A stretch of DNA of 64,000 nt from Pseudocitrobacter cyperus (GCF_039889165.1 NZ_JAYMYY010000007.1:62001-126000), one strand, 5' to 3'; positions 8,994 through 18,049 are shown, numbered from the stretch's first letter. Notes: a model not told the origin generated them from the letters alone. A program made the numbers and translations.

Positions 8994-10723
8994 AATTCAG
9001 GCCCCAGACCGATGTAGAACTGTAATCCATGCTCGTCTTTGTCGCCCACCGGGGCGGCAACGTCGAGCTTGACCGGGCCCACGGGCGACTGCCAGCGAAC
9101 GCCAACGCCTGCACCGGTTTTCCAGTCGCTGCGGCGGATATCACTCACCGCTTCGCCACCATCCATAAACACAGCGCCCCACCATTTCCCGGTGACGTTG
9201 TACTGGTACTCCACCGAGCCCGTCGCCAGTTTAGAAGCCCCTTTCAGTTTTCCGTCGTCGTATTCCGGGGAGATCGATTTGTACTTATAGCCACGAATAC
9301 TGCGGTCGCCCCCGGCGAAGAAACGCAGATCCGGCGGCACTTTGTCGAAGTCGCCGGTTTCAATCCAGCCAAGGTTGCCACGCATGACAAAGCGGTGTTT
9401 ATCGTACAGCGTTCTGATCCAGACGTTCTGCGCCTGCCAGACGCTGAAGTCGACATCTGACCCCCAGGCCGTGTTGGAGTAGTCGATGGAGTAACGTTGG
9501 GAATCGCCCCAGGTCGGCATCAGGCCGCCGCGCGAACGGGTACGGCTAATCATCACGCCCGGATAAAGCAGCATGGTGGTGTTGGTCACATTACCCTGGG
9601 TAAAGTGATCGAAGCTCCAGCGCAGGTTAATCGCCCGCTGCCAGCCGCTGGAGAGATCCCAGTAGCGCGACAGCGCAAGCGTGGTGGAGTCGGCTTCGGT
9701 ATCGTTGAGATCGGTACGTTTAAAGCCCCCCTGCACCAGGTAGTACTGCTCAAGCGGGTTCTTCAGAAGCGGCATCTTGTAGCTGAAATCGAGGATCTGC
9801 TCGGGCGAGGAGAGGCTGGCGCTGGTCGTCAGGCTGTGCCCATAAGAGTTGATCCACGGTTTTTTCCACGTCGCCTTCACGCGCGGGCCCACGTCCGTCG
9901 AATAGCCTATACCGGTTTCGATGGTGTTTTCACTGCGCGGCGAAACCACGCCATGCAGCGGTAATATCTTGGTCTCGCGTGATTTTTCGAACTCCGGCGC
10001 CACAATCACCGATTTAAACCAACCGGTGGCCGACAGGCGTCGATTCAGTTCAGCCAGGTCGCTGGACTGGTAGTAATCACCCTGCTTAAACGGCACGAGA
10101 TTTTGCAGGTACTCTTCGCGGATCTGCGATCCTTCAAAAGTCACCTCGCCAAAGCGATAACGCTCGCCGCTGTCGTAATCGATATCCCAGAATGCCTGAT
10201 GTCGGTCAAGGGCGATGCCGAGCTGGCTCTTTTTAAATTCGCTATCAAAATAGCCGCGACGCAGCGCAACGCTGGTTAAGCCTTTTTTGAAATCGTCGTA
10301 ATCGCTGTGATCGAGAATGGTGCCAATCGCCGGACGCGTTTTCAGCAACGCGAGGTAATCTTTATCGGTGCGCGCGCCGCCGCGCAGGACAACATCGGTG
10401 CCACCAATGCGCACCGGTTCACCGGGTGTGACTTTTGCCAGTAACACCTGGCGCCCTTTTGCCGGCGGTGGTTTAAGTTCAAAATCGATGGTCGGTTCGT
10501 AGTAACCGAGCGCTTTCAGCCCTTCGCGGATGGCATCATCGACGCGCGCACGAAAGCGGCGATCCGGCGTTACCTCGTCACCCTGAATGGTCGAGAGCTG
10601 CGCTCGAACGTTTTTTTCCAGTTGCCCTGAAAGTCCTTCAACCTGCAAACGGATATTCGCTGCATCGGCAACACCGCTGGTCAGCAGCAGGCTGACCAAA
10701 CATAACTGGCGGATTTGTCGCAC
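8990..10723 (-). CDS. tamA: Outer-membrane Omp85 protein TamA
   Basis: A 577-residue Omp85 protein. A signal peptide (RQIRQLCLVSLLLTSGVADA) is followed by three POTRA domains, about residues 22-265, and a 16-strand barrel with the family motif RFFAGGDRSIRGYKY. The C-terminus ends LQFYIGLGPEL as in E. coli. I chose the GTG at 10723 because it gives exactly the E. coli length and puts the signal peptide at the N-terminus; the open frame extends further but that part looks unlike a signal peptide. Partner TamB follows with a 4-bp overlap. Confidence 0.95.
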   Translation of the reverse strand: MRQIRQLCLVSLLLTSGVADAANIRLQVEGLSGQLEKNVRAQLSTIQGDEVTPDRRFRARVDDAIREGLKALGYYEPTIDFELKPPPAKGRQVLLAKVTPGEPVRIGGTDVVLRGGARTDKDYLALLKTRPAIGTILDHSDYDDFKKGLTSVALRRGYFDSEFKKSQLGIALDRHQAFWDIDYDSGERYRFGEVTFEGSQIREEYLQNLVPFKQGDYYQSSDLAELNRRLSATGWFKSVIVAPEFEKSRETKILPLHGVVSPRSENTIETGIGYSTDVGPRVKATWKKPWINSYGHSLTTSASLSSPEQILDFSYKMPLLKNPLEQYYLVQGGFKRTDLNDTEADSTTLALSRYWDLSSGWQRAINLRWSFDHFTQGNVTNTTMLLYPGVMISRTRSRGGLMPTWGDSQRYSIDYSNTAWGSDVDFSVWQAQNVWIRTLYDKHRFVMRGNLGWIETGDFDKVPPDLRFFAGGDRSIRGYKYKSISPEYDDGKLKGASKLATGSVEYQYNVTGKWWGAVFMDGGEAVSDIRRSDWKTGAGVGVRWQSPVGPVKLDVAAPVGDKDEHGLQFYIGLGPEL

Positions 10724-10991
10724 ATTTTCTCCTGAATATTCTGTTTCCACCCCAATGGAAACGAAAGCCTTTCCACGGCAATAACGGCGTCGGAAACGTA
10801 TCAACCAATTCCCTGCTCATACGTATGACGCTCTGTTTTTCAACAACCCTGAAAGTTAAAGGGTTGAAAAAGAGACAACACCCCAAATTATTCTTATGTT
10901 TAAATCTAGTCGTATTCAGCGTGTTTATTGTGTTAAAAGACACGCCTGGTTACAACCTTAACTGCACATCTCGTAATCTGGAGACCGTCCT

Positions 10992-11627
10992 ATGAGCTTA
11001 TTTGAGAAAAATCACCTTGTGTCTCAGTCGGATGCGTTACCAGGACGCAATACACCGATGCCCATTACTACATTACATGCCGTTAACGGCCACTCGATGA
11101 CCAACATCCCGGACGGAATGGAAGTCGCGATTTTCGCGATGGGATGCTTCTGGGGGGTAGAACGCCTCTTCTGGCAGTTGCCTGGCGTCTACAGCACCGC
11201 GGCAGGCTACTGTGGCGGTTATACGCCAAATCCGACCTACCGCGAAGTGTGCTCCGGCCAGACCGGACATGCCGAGGCGGTACGTGTCGTTTATGATCCC
11301 TCCGTCATTAGCTATGCGCAACTGTTGCAGGTGTTCTGGGAAAACCACGACCCGGCACAGGGCATGCAGCAGGGGAACGACCACGGCACGCAATATCGCT
11401 CGGCAATTTATGTGCTGACGCCAGAACAGGAGCGTGAAGCACACGCCAGCGCCGAACGATTTCAGGCTGCGATGAAAAGCGCAGGCGACGATCGCCGCAT
11501 CACAACGGAAATCGCCGCCGCTAAACCGTTCTATTATGCGGAAGATGACCACCAGCAATATCTGCATAAAAACCCGTATGGCTACTGCGGGATCGGTGGA
11601 ATTGGCGTTTGCCTGCCGCCGCAATAA
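10992..11627 (+). CDS. msrA: Peptide methionine (S)-S-oxide reductase MsrA
   Basis: A 211-residue enzyme that reduces methionine-S-sulfoxide in proteins and free methionine. The catalytic cysteine is C52 in GCFWG, and the recycling cysteines C199 and C207 lie in the C-terminal YCGIGGIGVCLPPQ. Other family segments are GGYTPNPTY and HDPAQGMQQGNDHGTQYRS. It is transcribed divergently from tamA across 268 bp. Cytoplasmic, and essentially identical in architecture to E. coli MsrA. Confidence 0.96.
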   Translation: MSLFEKNHLVSQSDALPGRNTPMPITTLHAVNGHSMTNIPDGMEVAIFAMGCFWGVERLFWQLPGVYSTAAGYCGGYTPNPTYREVCSGQTGHAEAVRVVYDPSVISYAQLLQVFWENHDPAQGMQQGNDHGTQYRSAIYVLTPEQEREAHASAERFQAAMKSAGDDRRITTEIAAAKPFYYAEDDHQQYLHKNPYGYCGIGGIGVCLPPQ

Positions 11628-11940
11628 AATTTGCCGCCGCTCTCCTGCACCCGGAAAGCGGCGTTCAAATAGCCCGCCCTGAAGCACTCAATTAAACGCC
11701 AGCCCCCGCGGGTGTTTCAGGCGGTTTTGCAACCGACGTAGCGCCTCGCTGCCCGGTTCAATAACGCCGCTGAATAGCCCTCCCGCGACGCCAAACGCAC
11801 CCCACTGGCGAATTTACACGCTTTTACGCTATACTAGCTGCGAATTTACCGGCCCAGTGCCTTCGGGCTGGTTTTTAGTGTATTCCACACGAACGTTCAA
11901 CTTCCCTTCCGAGGATCTGGCCTTAACGGTCGGATAAGAT
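11628..11940 (+). promoter_or_regulatory. msrA-ytfL intergenic region with ytfL leader
   Basis: 313 bp without a clear gene. CGCCGCTC...GAAAGCGGCG just after msrA can form a hairpin. TATACT at 11830-11835 is a plausible -10 for ytfL, leaving a leader of about 100 nt. The leader contains a GCCCAGTGCCTTCGGGC hairpin followed by TTTTTAGT near 11853-11877, which could act as an attenuator. No known riboswitch family is recognised. Confidence 0.4.
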
Positions 11941-13281
11941 ATGTTAAACAGTATTTTAGTAATACTTTGCCTGATTGCCGTCAGCGCCTTTTTCTCGATA
12001 TCCGAGATCTCGCTGGCCGCCTCCCGTAAAATCAAACTCAAGCTGCTGGCCGATGAAGGCAATGTGAATGCGCAACGCATCCTGAAAATGCAGGAAAACC
12101 CCGGTATGTTCTTCACCGTGGTGCAAATTGGCCTTAACGCGGTCGCCATTCTGGGCGGTATCGTGGGCGATGCGGCATTCTCACCGGCGTTCCACAGTTT
12201 GTTTTTAAACTACATGTCGCCTGAACTGGCAGAGCAGTTGAGTTTTATCCTCTCCTTCTCGCTGGTGACTGGCCTGTTTATTCTGTTCGCTGACCTCACC
12301 CCGAAGCGCATCGGTATGATTTCCCCGGAAGCCGTGGCTTTACGCATCATCAACCCGATGCGCTTCTGTCTTCTGGTCTTCCGTCCGCTGGTTTGGTTCT
12401 TTAACGGCCTCGCCAACAATATCTTTCGCATTTTCAAACTGCCGATGGTGCGCAAAGACGACATTACGTCTGATGATATCTATGCCGTGGTGGAAGCCGG
12501 TGCGCTGGCAGGCGTACTGCGTAAACAAGAACACGAGCTGATTGAAAATGTGTTTGAGCTGGAATCGCGTACCGTGCCGTCTTCAATGACGTCGCGCGAA
12601 AACGTGATTTGGTTCGATCTGCATGAAGACGAGCAGAGCCTGAAAAACAAAGTGGCTGAACATCCGCACTCGAAGTTCCTGGTGTGTAACGAAGACATTG
12701 ACCACATCATCGGTTATGTCGATTCCAAAGACCTGTTGAACCGTGTGCTGGCGAATCAGAGCATGGCGCTGAACAGCGGCGTACAGATTCGTAACACCCT
12801 GATTGTGCCGGATACCTTAACCCTCTCTGAAGCGCTGGAAAGTTTCAAAACCGCGGGTGAAGATTTCGCGGTGATCATGAACGAATATGCGTTGGTGGTG
12901 GGTATTATCACCCTCAACGATGTTATGACCACGCTAATGGGCGATTTAGTCGGCCAGGGGCTGGAAGAGCAGATTGTCGCGCGTGATGAAAACTCGTGGC
13001 TGATCGACGGTGGCACACCGATTGACGATGTGATGCGTGTACTGGACATCGACGATTTCCCGCAGTCTGGCAACTATGAAACCATCGGCGGCTTCATGAT
13101 GTTTATGCTGCGCAAAATCCCGAAACGCACCGATGCGGTGAAGTTCTCAGGCTACAAATTCGAAGTGGTGGATATCGATAACTATCGCATCGACCAGTTG
13201 CTGGTAACGCGTATCGATAACAAGCCGACGATGCTGGTGCCGAAACAGGCAGACATCGAAGAGAAAGGAACGGCTGCGTAA
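11941..13281 (+). CDS. ytfL: CNNM/CorC-family membrane protein YtfL (PaeA)
   Basis: A 446-residue inner-membrane protein. An N-terminal DUF21 domain with four hydrophobic segments (about residues 1-190) is followed by a CBS pair (about 215-340) and a CorC_HlyC domain at the C-terminus (about 355-435). It matches E. coli YtfL, called PaeA in work linking it to putrescine and cadaverine export. The start ATG is MLNSILVILCLIAVSAFFS. It has its own leader and is followed by a strong terminator. Confidence 0.94.
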   Translation: MLNSILVILCLIAVSAFFSISEISLAASRKIKLKLLADEGNVNAQRILKMQENPGMFFTVVQIGLNAVAILGGIVGDAAFSPAFHSLFLNYMSPELAEQLSFILSFSLVTGLFILFADLTPKRIGMISPEAVALRIINPMRFCLLVFRPLVWFFNGLANNIFRIFKLPMVRKDDITSDDIYAVVEAGALAGVLRKQEHELIENVFELESRTVPSSMTSRENVIWFDLHEDEQSLKNKVAEHPHSKFLVCNEDIDHIIGYVDSKDLLNRVLANQSMALNSGVQIRNTLIVPDTLTLSEALESFKTAGEDFAVIMNEYALVVGIITLNDVMTTLMGDLVGQGLEEQIVARDENSWLIDGGTPIDDVMRVLDIDDFPQSGNYETIGGFMMFMLRKIPKRTDAVKFSGYKFEVVDIDNYRIDQLLVTRIDNKPTMLVPKQADIEEKGTAA

Positions 13282-13303
13282 AAAAAGCTGCCCTGAAAAC
13301 ATC

Positions 13304-13333
13304 AACGGCTCCCATCGGGAGCCGTTTGCTTTT
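13304..13333 (+). terminator. Terminator between ytfL and ytfK
   Basis: AACGGCTCCC-ATC-GGGAGCCGTT, a 10-bp stem, followed by TGCTTTT. It lies between convergent ytfL and ytfK and may serve both. Confidence 0.85.
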
Positions 13334-13349
13334 CTGCCGCTAGCTGCCG

Positions 13350-13556
13350 TTAAGCCATCTCTGTTTGCAGACGCATAACGTGGCGGTTGACCTCGGACAT
13401 CACAGAATAGTGCTGCTTGTCCTTAATCTTAGGGAGTAGAATTTTCCCCTTATCAAACTCGAAAGCACCAACGTCCTTGATGTACAACCGTCCACGAAAC
13501 AGGATTTTCACGTACTTTGCCACCTGAAGCGGGTTGTAGCGTTGGAAAATTTTCAT
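13350..13556 (-). CDS. ytfK: Small protein YtfK (SpoT regulator)
   Basis: A 68-residue DUF1107 protein, MKIFQRYNPLQVAKYVKILFR and onward. In E. coli YtfK binds SpoT and tips it towards (p)ppGpp synthesis during phosphate or fatty-acid starvation. The start at 13556 has an AGGAG site (minus strand, CGCAGGAGATAAGAATG) and gives the E. coli length. A longer frame to 13595 lacks conserved sequence. Cytoplasmic. Confidence 0.93.
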   Translation of the reverse strand: MKIFQRYNPLQVAKYVKILFRGRLYIKDVGAFEFDKGKILLPKIKDKQHYSVMSEVNRHVMRLQTEMA

Positions 13557-13880
13557 TCTTATCTCCTGCGAGTATAACGCCCTTGTTGATTCCAAATTTG
13601 GTTCAACGCTCCGGGGCGCAATGTTAAATACCCGTTAACTATAGTCCATAACCACAGAGCTACCCTAGTATAGGGAGCTTTATTTACCTTTTTATTACAA
13701 TAATTGAGAATTTTCTTTTCAGCTATACGATGAATACAGTATAAGCCTTCGATTTACTGCGGTTATGTGCGTTCCCCCACAAAGTGGCATTAACCTTGCG
13801 GGAAAAACATATCAATAGCACTTATGCTTAAAAGCATCGGCCAAGTGGTCGGATCACCTGCATAAAAAGAAGGACACACC
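13557..13880. promoter_or_regulatory. Divergent ytfK/ytfJ regulatory region
   Basis: 324 bp between divergent genes. It holds a near-palindrome at 13585-13607 with a perfect core CCAAATTTGG about 30 bp upstream of ytfK. The centre (13660-13750) is AT-rich. No gene is seen. Confidence 0.35.
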
Positions 13881-14438
13881 ATGACCTTACGTTCTCTGTT
13901 GGCCATCTCATGCCTGTTAATGCCCTTAATGGCATCCGCCCACTCTCTGAAGGAGGGGGAGCGCGTCCCCGCGGTGGGCGTCGCCGATCGCGGTGAATTG
14001 ATACTCGACAATGATAAGTTTAGCTACAAAAGCTGGAATAGCGCGCAGCTTCCTGGAAAAGTGCGAGTGGTGCAACATATTGCCGGGCGCACTTCCGCCA
14101 AAGAGAAGAATGCCGGCCTGATTGAAGCCATTAAAGCGGCGAACCTGCCCCATGACCGCTATCAAACCACCACCATCGTCAACACCGACGACGCCATTCC
14201 CGGCACCGGGATGTTTGTGCGTAATAGCCTGGAGAGCAATAAAAAGCTCTTCCCATGGTCACAGATTATCGTCGACAGCAACGGCGTGGTGAGGAAAGCC
14301 TGGCAACTGGAAGAAGAGAGTTCGGCGATTGCGGTACTGGATAAAGACGGGCGCGTAAAGTGGGCGAAAGACGGCGCGCTGACGCAGGATGAGGTGCAGC
14401 AGGTGATAGCCCTGCTGCATACATTACTTAAAAAATAG
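13881..14438 (+). CDS. ytfJ: YtfJ-family periplasmic protein
   Basis: A 185-residue exported protein with signal peptide MTLRSLLAISCLLMPLMASA, cleaved before HSLKEG. The mature part has a thioredoxin-like fold without the usual CxxC pair; the segment KVRVVQHIAGRTSAKEKN is conserved in the YtfJ family. Its function is not established. An ATG with an AAGGA site at 13868-13873 marks the start. It converges on and overlaps cysQ by 11 bp at the 3' ends. Confidence 0.92.
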   Translation: MTLRSLLAISCLLMPLMASAHSLKEGERVPAVGVADRGELILDNDKFSYKSWNSAQLPGKVRVVQHIAGRTSAKEKNAGLIEAIKAANLPHDRYQTTTIVNTDDAIPGTGMFVRNSLESNKKLFPWSQIIVDSNGVVRKAWQLEEESSAIAVLDKDGRVKWAKDGALTQDEVQQVIALLHTLLKK

Positions 14439-15171
14439 AGACCCGAAAGCCGGGGTTAAGGAAAGATTCTCGCGGCGAGTAATCGAGGGTTTTCCCCTCC
14501 CAGTCGTGAACTCGCGCCCCGGCGGCAACGGCCACCGCATGACCAGCGGCGGTATCCCAGACGTTGGTCGGCCCGAAGCGCGGGTAGAGCTGCGCCTGCC
14601 CCTCCGCCACCAGGCAGAACTTCAGCGATGAACCGATAGACGTGGTCTGATGCTCGCCGAGTTGTTGTAGATACTCAGCAAGTTCTGGATCGTTACTGTG
14701 CGAGCGGCTAATGACCACCAGCGGCGGGCGCGCATCGCGGGCGTGGATCTGCTTACGCACGCCGCACTCTTCTTTCCAGGCTTTCCCCTCTGCCGCGCTG
14801 TACATCACTTTCGTGACCGGCGCATACACCACACCCAGTACCGGCTTACCTTTCTCAATCAGCGCGATGTTAACCGTAAACTCACCGTTGCGTTTGATAA
14901 ATTCTTTGGTGCCATCCAGCGGATCGACCAGCCAGTAACGCTGCCAGTGCTGACGAACCTCCCAGCCCGGCGGATCTTCTTCCGATAAAATCGGGACATC
15001 GGGCGCCAGCGCCTGAAGACCTTTAATAATGACATGGTGCGCTGCAATATCCGCTGCCGTGACGGGAGAATCGTCTTTCTTGCTGGCAACATCCATCGGT
15101 AGCGCTCCATCATAAACCTGCATAATGGCATCGCCCGCGTTCCGTGCAAGCTGACATACTTGTTCTAACAT
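14428..15171 (-). CDS. cysQ: 3'(2'),5'-bisphosphate nucleotidase CysQ
   Basis: A 247-residue inositol-monophosphatase-fold enzyme that converts 3'-phosphoadenosine 5'-phosphate to AMP, keeping sulfate assimilation free of PAP inhibition. Metal-binding motifs are LSEED (residues 62-66) and DPLDGT with D83 and D86, plus WDTAAGHAVA near the C-terminus. Length and sequence match E. coli CysQ. It is divergent from cpdB across 218 bp. Its role in sulfur metabolism is unrelated to the sulfatase on the nearby transposon as far as sequence shows. Confidence 0.96.
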   Translation of the reverse strand: MLEQVCQLARNAGDAIMQVYDGALPMDVASKKDDSPVTAADIAAHHVIIKGLQALAPDVPILSEEDPPGWEVRQHWQRYWLVDPLDGTKEFIKRNGEFTVNIALIEKGKPVLGVVYAPVTKVMYSAAEGKAWKEECGVRKQIHARDARPPLVVISRSHSNDPELAEYLQQLGEHQTTSIGSSLKFCLVAEGQAQLYPRFGPTNVWDTAAGHAVAVAAGARVHDWEGKTLDYSPRESFLNPGFRVSIF

Positions 15172-15389
15172 TCTCCACCTCGTTGAAATTGCAGCGGTGT
15201 TAACTCGTTGTTTTATTTATATCGCATCGTCAGTCATTGCGCCATTCCCATCATCGCCTTACGGCCAGGATATCTGTGAAGCGCTGCCGGTTTCCGCACC
15301 GTCTTTTCTGGCATGATTCACATTCCTGTAAGCAACAGAATGTATATACATTTTCTTTTGTGCCCCGGATCTGAAAAGGACGCTTCCTG

Positions 15390-17333
15390 ATGATTAAGTT
15401 TAGCGCAACGCTCCTGGCCACGCTGATTGCAGCCAGCGTTAATGCCGCCACCGTCGATCTCCGTATTATGGAAACCACTGATTTGCACAGCAATATGATG
15501 GATTTCGACTACTACAAAGATTCTGCAACCGAAAAATTCGGACTGGTTCGCACCGCCAGCCTGATCAATGCCGCGCGAGCCGAGAGTACCAATAGTGTGT
15601 TGGTTGATAACGGTGATGTGATTCAGGGTAGCCCGATGGGCGATTATGCCGCGGCAAAAGGGATGAAAACCGGTGATACGCACCCGGTATACAAGGCCAT
15701 GAACACGCTCGATTACACCGTGGGAAACCTCGGCAATCATGAGTTTAATTACGGGCTGGATTTCCTGCATAAAGCCATCGCAGGTGCGAAATTTCCGTAT
15801 ATTAATGCCAATATCATCGACGTTAAGAGCAAAAAGCCGCTTTTTACGCCTTACCTCATTAAAGATACCCCGGTGAAAGATAAAGATGGCGCAACGCATA
15901 AGCTGCGTATCGGTTATATCGGCTTTGTGCCGCCGCAAATCATGACCTGGGACAAAGCGAATCTTGAGGGCAAAGTCACGGTCAACGACATCACCGAAAC
16001 CGCCCGCCGTTATGTGCCGGAGATGCGTAAAAACGGTGCTGACGTGGTGATAGTGATTGCTCACTCCGGGCTCTCTGCCGACCCGTATCAGGCGATGGCG
16101 GAAAACTCGGTGTACTACCTCAGCGATGTACCGGGCGTGGATGCCATTATGTTCGGCCACGCTCACGCGGTGTTTCCGGGGAAAGATTTTGCCAATATCA
16201 AAGGGGCGAATATTGATCAAGGCACACTGAACGGCGTGCCAGCGGTAATGCCGGGCATGTGGGGCGATCACCTCGGCGTGGTGGATCTGGTGCTGAATAA
16301 CGACAGCGGGAAATGGCAGGTTGCCTCCTCAAAAGCGCAAGCCCGCCCTATTTACGACGCAGCGGCCAAAAAATCGCTGGCGGCGGAAGACAGCAAACTG
16401 GTCGGGATCTTAAAAGCCGATCACGACGCCACCCGCGAGTTTGTCAGCAAACCAATCGGTAAATCCTCCGACAATATGTACAGCTTCCTCTCGCTGGTGC
16501 AGGACGACCCGACCGTACAAATCGTCAATATGGCGCAGAAAGCCTACGTCGAGCGCTATATTCAGGGCGACCCGGATCTGGCGAAACTGCCTGTACTCTC
16601 GGCCGCCGCACCGTTTAAAGCCGGTGGACGTAAGAATGACCCGGCGAGCTATGTCGAAGTGGAAAAAGGCCAGCTCACCTTTCGCAACGCCGCCGATCTT
16701 TATCTCTACCCGAATACGCTTGTTGTCGTGAAAGCGAGCGGTAAAGAGGTGAAGGAGTGGCTGGAGTGCTCTGCAGGGCAGTTTAATCAGATCGACCCGA
16801 CCAGCACAAAACCGCAGTCGCTCATCAACTGGGATGGCTTCCGCACCTATAATTTTGACGTTATCGACGGCGTGACCTATCAGATTGATGTTACGCAACC
16901 CGCCCGCTACGACGGCGAATGCCAGACGGTGAACCCGAAAGCGGAACGTGTGAAGGATCTGAAATTTAACGGGAAACCGATCGACCCGAACGCAACGTTC
17001 CTGGTGGCGACCAATAATTATCGCGCATACGGCGGCAAATTTGCCGGGACGGGCGACGGGCATATTGCCTTTGCCTCGCCGGATGAGAACCGTTCTGTGC
17101 TGGCAAACTGGATTAGCGCCGAATCAAAACGGGCAGGAGAGGTGCATCCGGCGGCGGATAACAACTGGCGTTTAGCGCCGATTGCCAGCAAAGCCCCGCT
17201 GGATATTCGTTTTGAAACCTCACCATCGGAGAAAGCCGCGGCATTTATTAAAGAGAAGGCGCAGTATCCAATGAAACAGGTCGAGACGGATAATATCGGT
17301 TTTGCGATTTATCAGGTGGATTTGAGGAAGTAA
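15390..17333 (+). CDS. cpdB: 2',3'-cyclic-nucleotide 2'-phosphodiesterase/3'-nucleotidase CpdB
   Basis: A 647-residue periplasmic bifunctional enzyme that hydrolyses 2',3'-cyclic nucleotides and 3'-nucleotides for scavenging. After the signal peptide (MIKFSATLLATLIAASVNA), the metallophosphatase domain carries ETTDLHSNM, DNGDVIQGSP, GNHEFNYG, AHSG and GHAH, which bind the metals. The C-terminal 5'-nucleotidase domain contains NWDGFRTYNFDVIDGV. Length equals E. coli CpdB. A REP-like repeat follows the stop by 1 bp. Confidence 0.96.
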   Translation: MIKFSATLLATLIAASVNAATVDLRIMETTDLHSNMMDFDYYKDSATEKFGLVRTASLINAARAESTNSVLVDNGDVIQGSPMGDYAAAKGMKTGDTHPVYKAMNTLDYTVGNLGNHEFNYGLDFLHKAIAGAKFPYINANIIDVKSKKPLFTPYLIKDTPVKDKDGATHKLRIGYIGFVPPQIMTWDKANLEGKVTVNDITETARRYVPEMRKNGADVVIVIAHSGLSADPYQAMAENSVYYLSDVPGVDAIMFGHAHAVFPGKDFANIKGANIDQGTLNGVPAVMPGMWGDHLGVVDLVLNNDSGKWQVASSKAQARPIYDAAAKKSLAAEDSKLVGILKADHDATREFVSKPIGKSSDNMYSFLSLVQDDPTVQIVNMAQKAYVERYIQGDPDLAKLPVLSAAAPFKAGGRKNDPASYVEVEKGQLTFRNAADLYLYPNTLVVVKASGKEVKEWLECSAGQFNQIDPTSTKPQSLINWDGFRTYNFDVIDGVTYQIDVTQPARYDGECQTVNPKAERVKDLKFNGKPIDPNATFLVATNNYRAYGGKFAGTGDGHIAFASPDENRSVLANWISAESKRAGEVHPAADNNWRLAPIASKAPLDIRFETSPSEKAAAFIKEKAQYPMKQVETDNIGFAIYQVDLRK

Positions 17334-17334
17334 T

Positions 17335-17444
17335 GCCCCCTCACCCCGGCCCTCTCCCACAGGGAGAGGGAGAAAACCGGCGCAGAGCGTTTATACCGCA
17401 CTATCGGTTCCCTCTCCCTGTGGGAGAGGGGTAGGGTGAGGGGC
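17335..17444. repeat. REP/BIME-like palindromic repeat pair after cpdB
   Basis: Two inverted palindromic units with CCCTCACCCC...CCCTCTCCC and GGGAGAGGGG..GGGTGAGGGG, the same design as 1973-2086. It separates the convergent cpdB and ytfH and may end or protect both transcripts. A partial copy occurs near 57783-57807. Confidence 0.8.
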
Positions 17445-17446
17445 AT

Positions 17447-17827
17447 TTATGCCGCACGCTCATCCCGCACCGCCAGCACTTCTGGCAAATTCAGCTCAAT
17501 CCAGTCCGCCAGCGCGGCGACCTTCTCACTCACCTGCTCCCCCAGCGGGGTGAGGCTATACTCCACATGCGGCGGCACGACCGGATAGGCGATGCGGTTG
17601 AGAAAACCATCCTGTTCCAGCGCCTGTAACGACTGGGCGAGCATCTTTTCACTCACCCCGCCCATCTTACGGCGCAGATCGCTAAACCGGTGGGTACCCT
17701 CGCGCAGCGCAACCAGAATCAATACACCCCAGCGGCTGGTGACGTGTTTCAGCACATCACGCGACGGACACTGTTCGGCGAAGAGATTCCCCTCTTTGAG
17801 TTGTTGCGACAGGCTAATCTGACTCAC
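17447..17827 (-). CDS. ytfH: HxlR-family transcriptional regulator YtfH
   Basis: A 126-residue winged-helix regulator. The HxlR core is visible as CPSRDVLKHVTSRWGVLILVALREGTHRFSDLRRKMGGVSEKML; the early cysteine is the redox-sensing residue in related quinone/aldehyde sensors. The start is the GTG at 17827 (VSQISLSQQ), matching the E. coli protein. It was divergently paired with qorB; the transposon now separates them. A TACT-N7-AGTA site lies 23 bp upstream. Control of qorB by YtfH is an inference from gene pairing. Confidence 0.92.
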   Translation of the reverse strand: MSQISLSQQLKEGNLFAEQCPSRDVLKHVTSRWGVLILVALREGTHRFSDLRRKMGGVSEKMLAQSLQALEQDGFLNRIAYPVVPPHVEYSLTPLGEQVSEKVAALADWIELNLPEVLAVRDERAA

Positions 17828-17849
17828 TTTACACTTACCTTTTTGTGCG

Positions 17850-17867
17850 TACTTACTAAAAGTAAGT
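17850..17867. promoter_or_regulatory. HxlR-type operator candidate in ytfH promoter
   Basis: ACTTACT-AAA-AGTAAGT (17851-17867) is a perfect inverted repeat and also gives TACT-N7-AGTA (17850-17864), the form recognised by the HxlR regulator YodB of Bacillus. It would originally have served both ytfH and qorB; after the insertion it is left only with ytfH. Confidence 0.6.
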
Positions 17868-17906
17868 TTAGGTGTTAGCGTATTCAAACACAAGACAAAC
17901 CAATGG

Positions 17907-17911
17907 AGACT
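17907..17911. repeat. Target-site duplication AGACT, left copy
   Basis: The five bases next to the left TGT terminus are repeated exactly at 52026-52030 beyond the right terminus. Five-bp duplications are the rule for Tn7-family insertions. Confidence 0.95.
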
Positions 17912-17989
17912 TGTACAGAGACAATAAAGTTGTATATTAAGCGCCAAAGTTGTAAATCAATGGGGCAAAAATGACACTAAAGTTGTATA
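17912..17989. repeat. Left transposon end with TnsB-binding-type repeats
   Basis: Repeats AGACAATAAAGTTGTATA (17919-17936) and TGACACTAAAGTTGTATA (17972-17989) differ at two positions. A partial copy CAAAGTTGTAAA sits between them at 17945-17956. All point inward in the same direction, as TnsB sites do at Tn7-family ends. Confidence 0.88.
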
Positions 17990-18049
17990 CTTAAATTTGA
18001 GTTAGGCTCACTTCATGCAACTTTTATAATTTTCGCGGTAATACTTATC

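Noticed and set aside
10724..10804. Longer TamA start at 10804
   Set aside because: It would put 27 basic residues in front of the signal peptide; the GTG at 10723 gives the usual length.
11697..11819. Short minus-strand open stretch WGAFGVAGGLFSGVIEPGSE
   Set aside because: Looks protein-like, but it is only about 41 codons with a stop directly upstream and no usable start.
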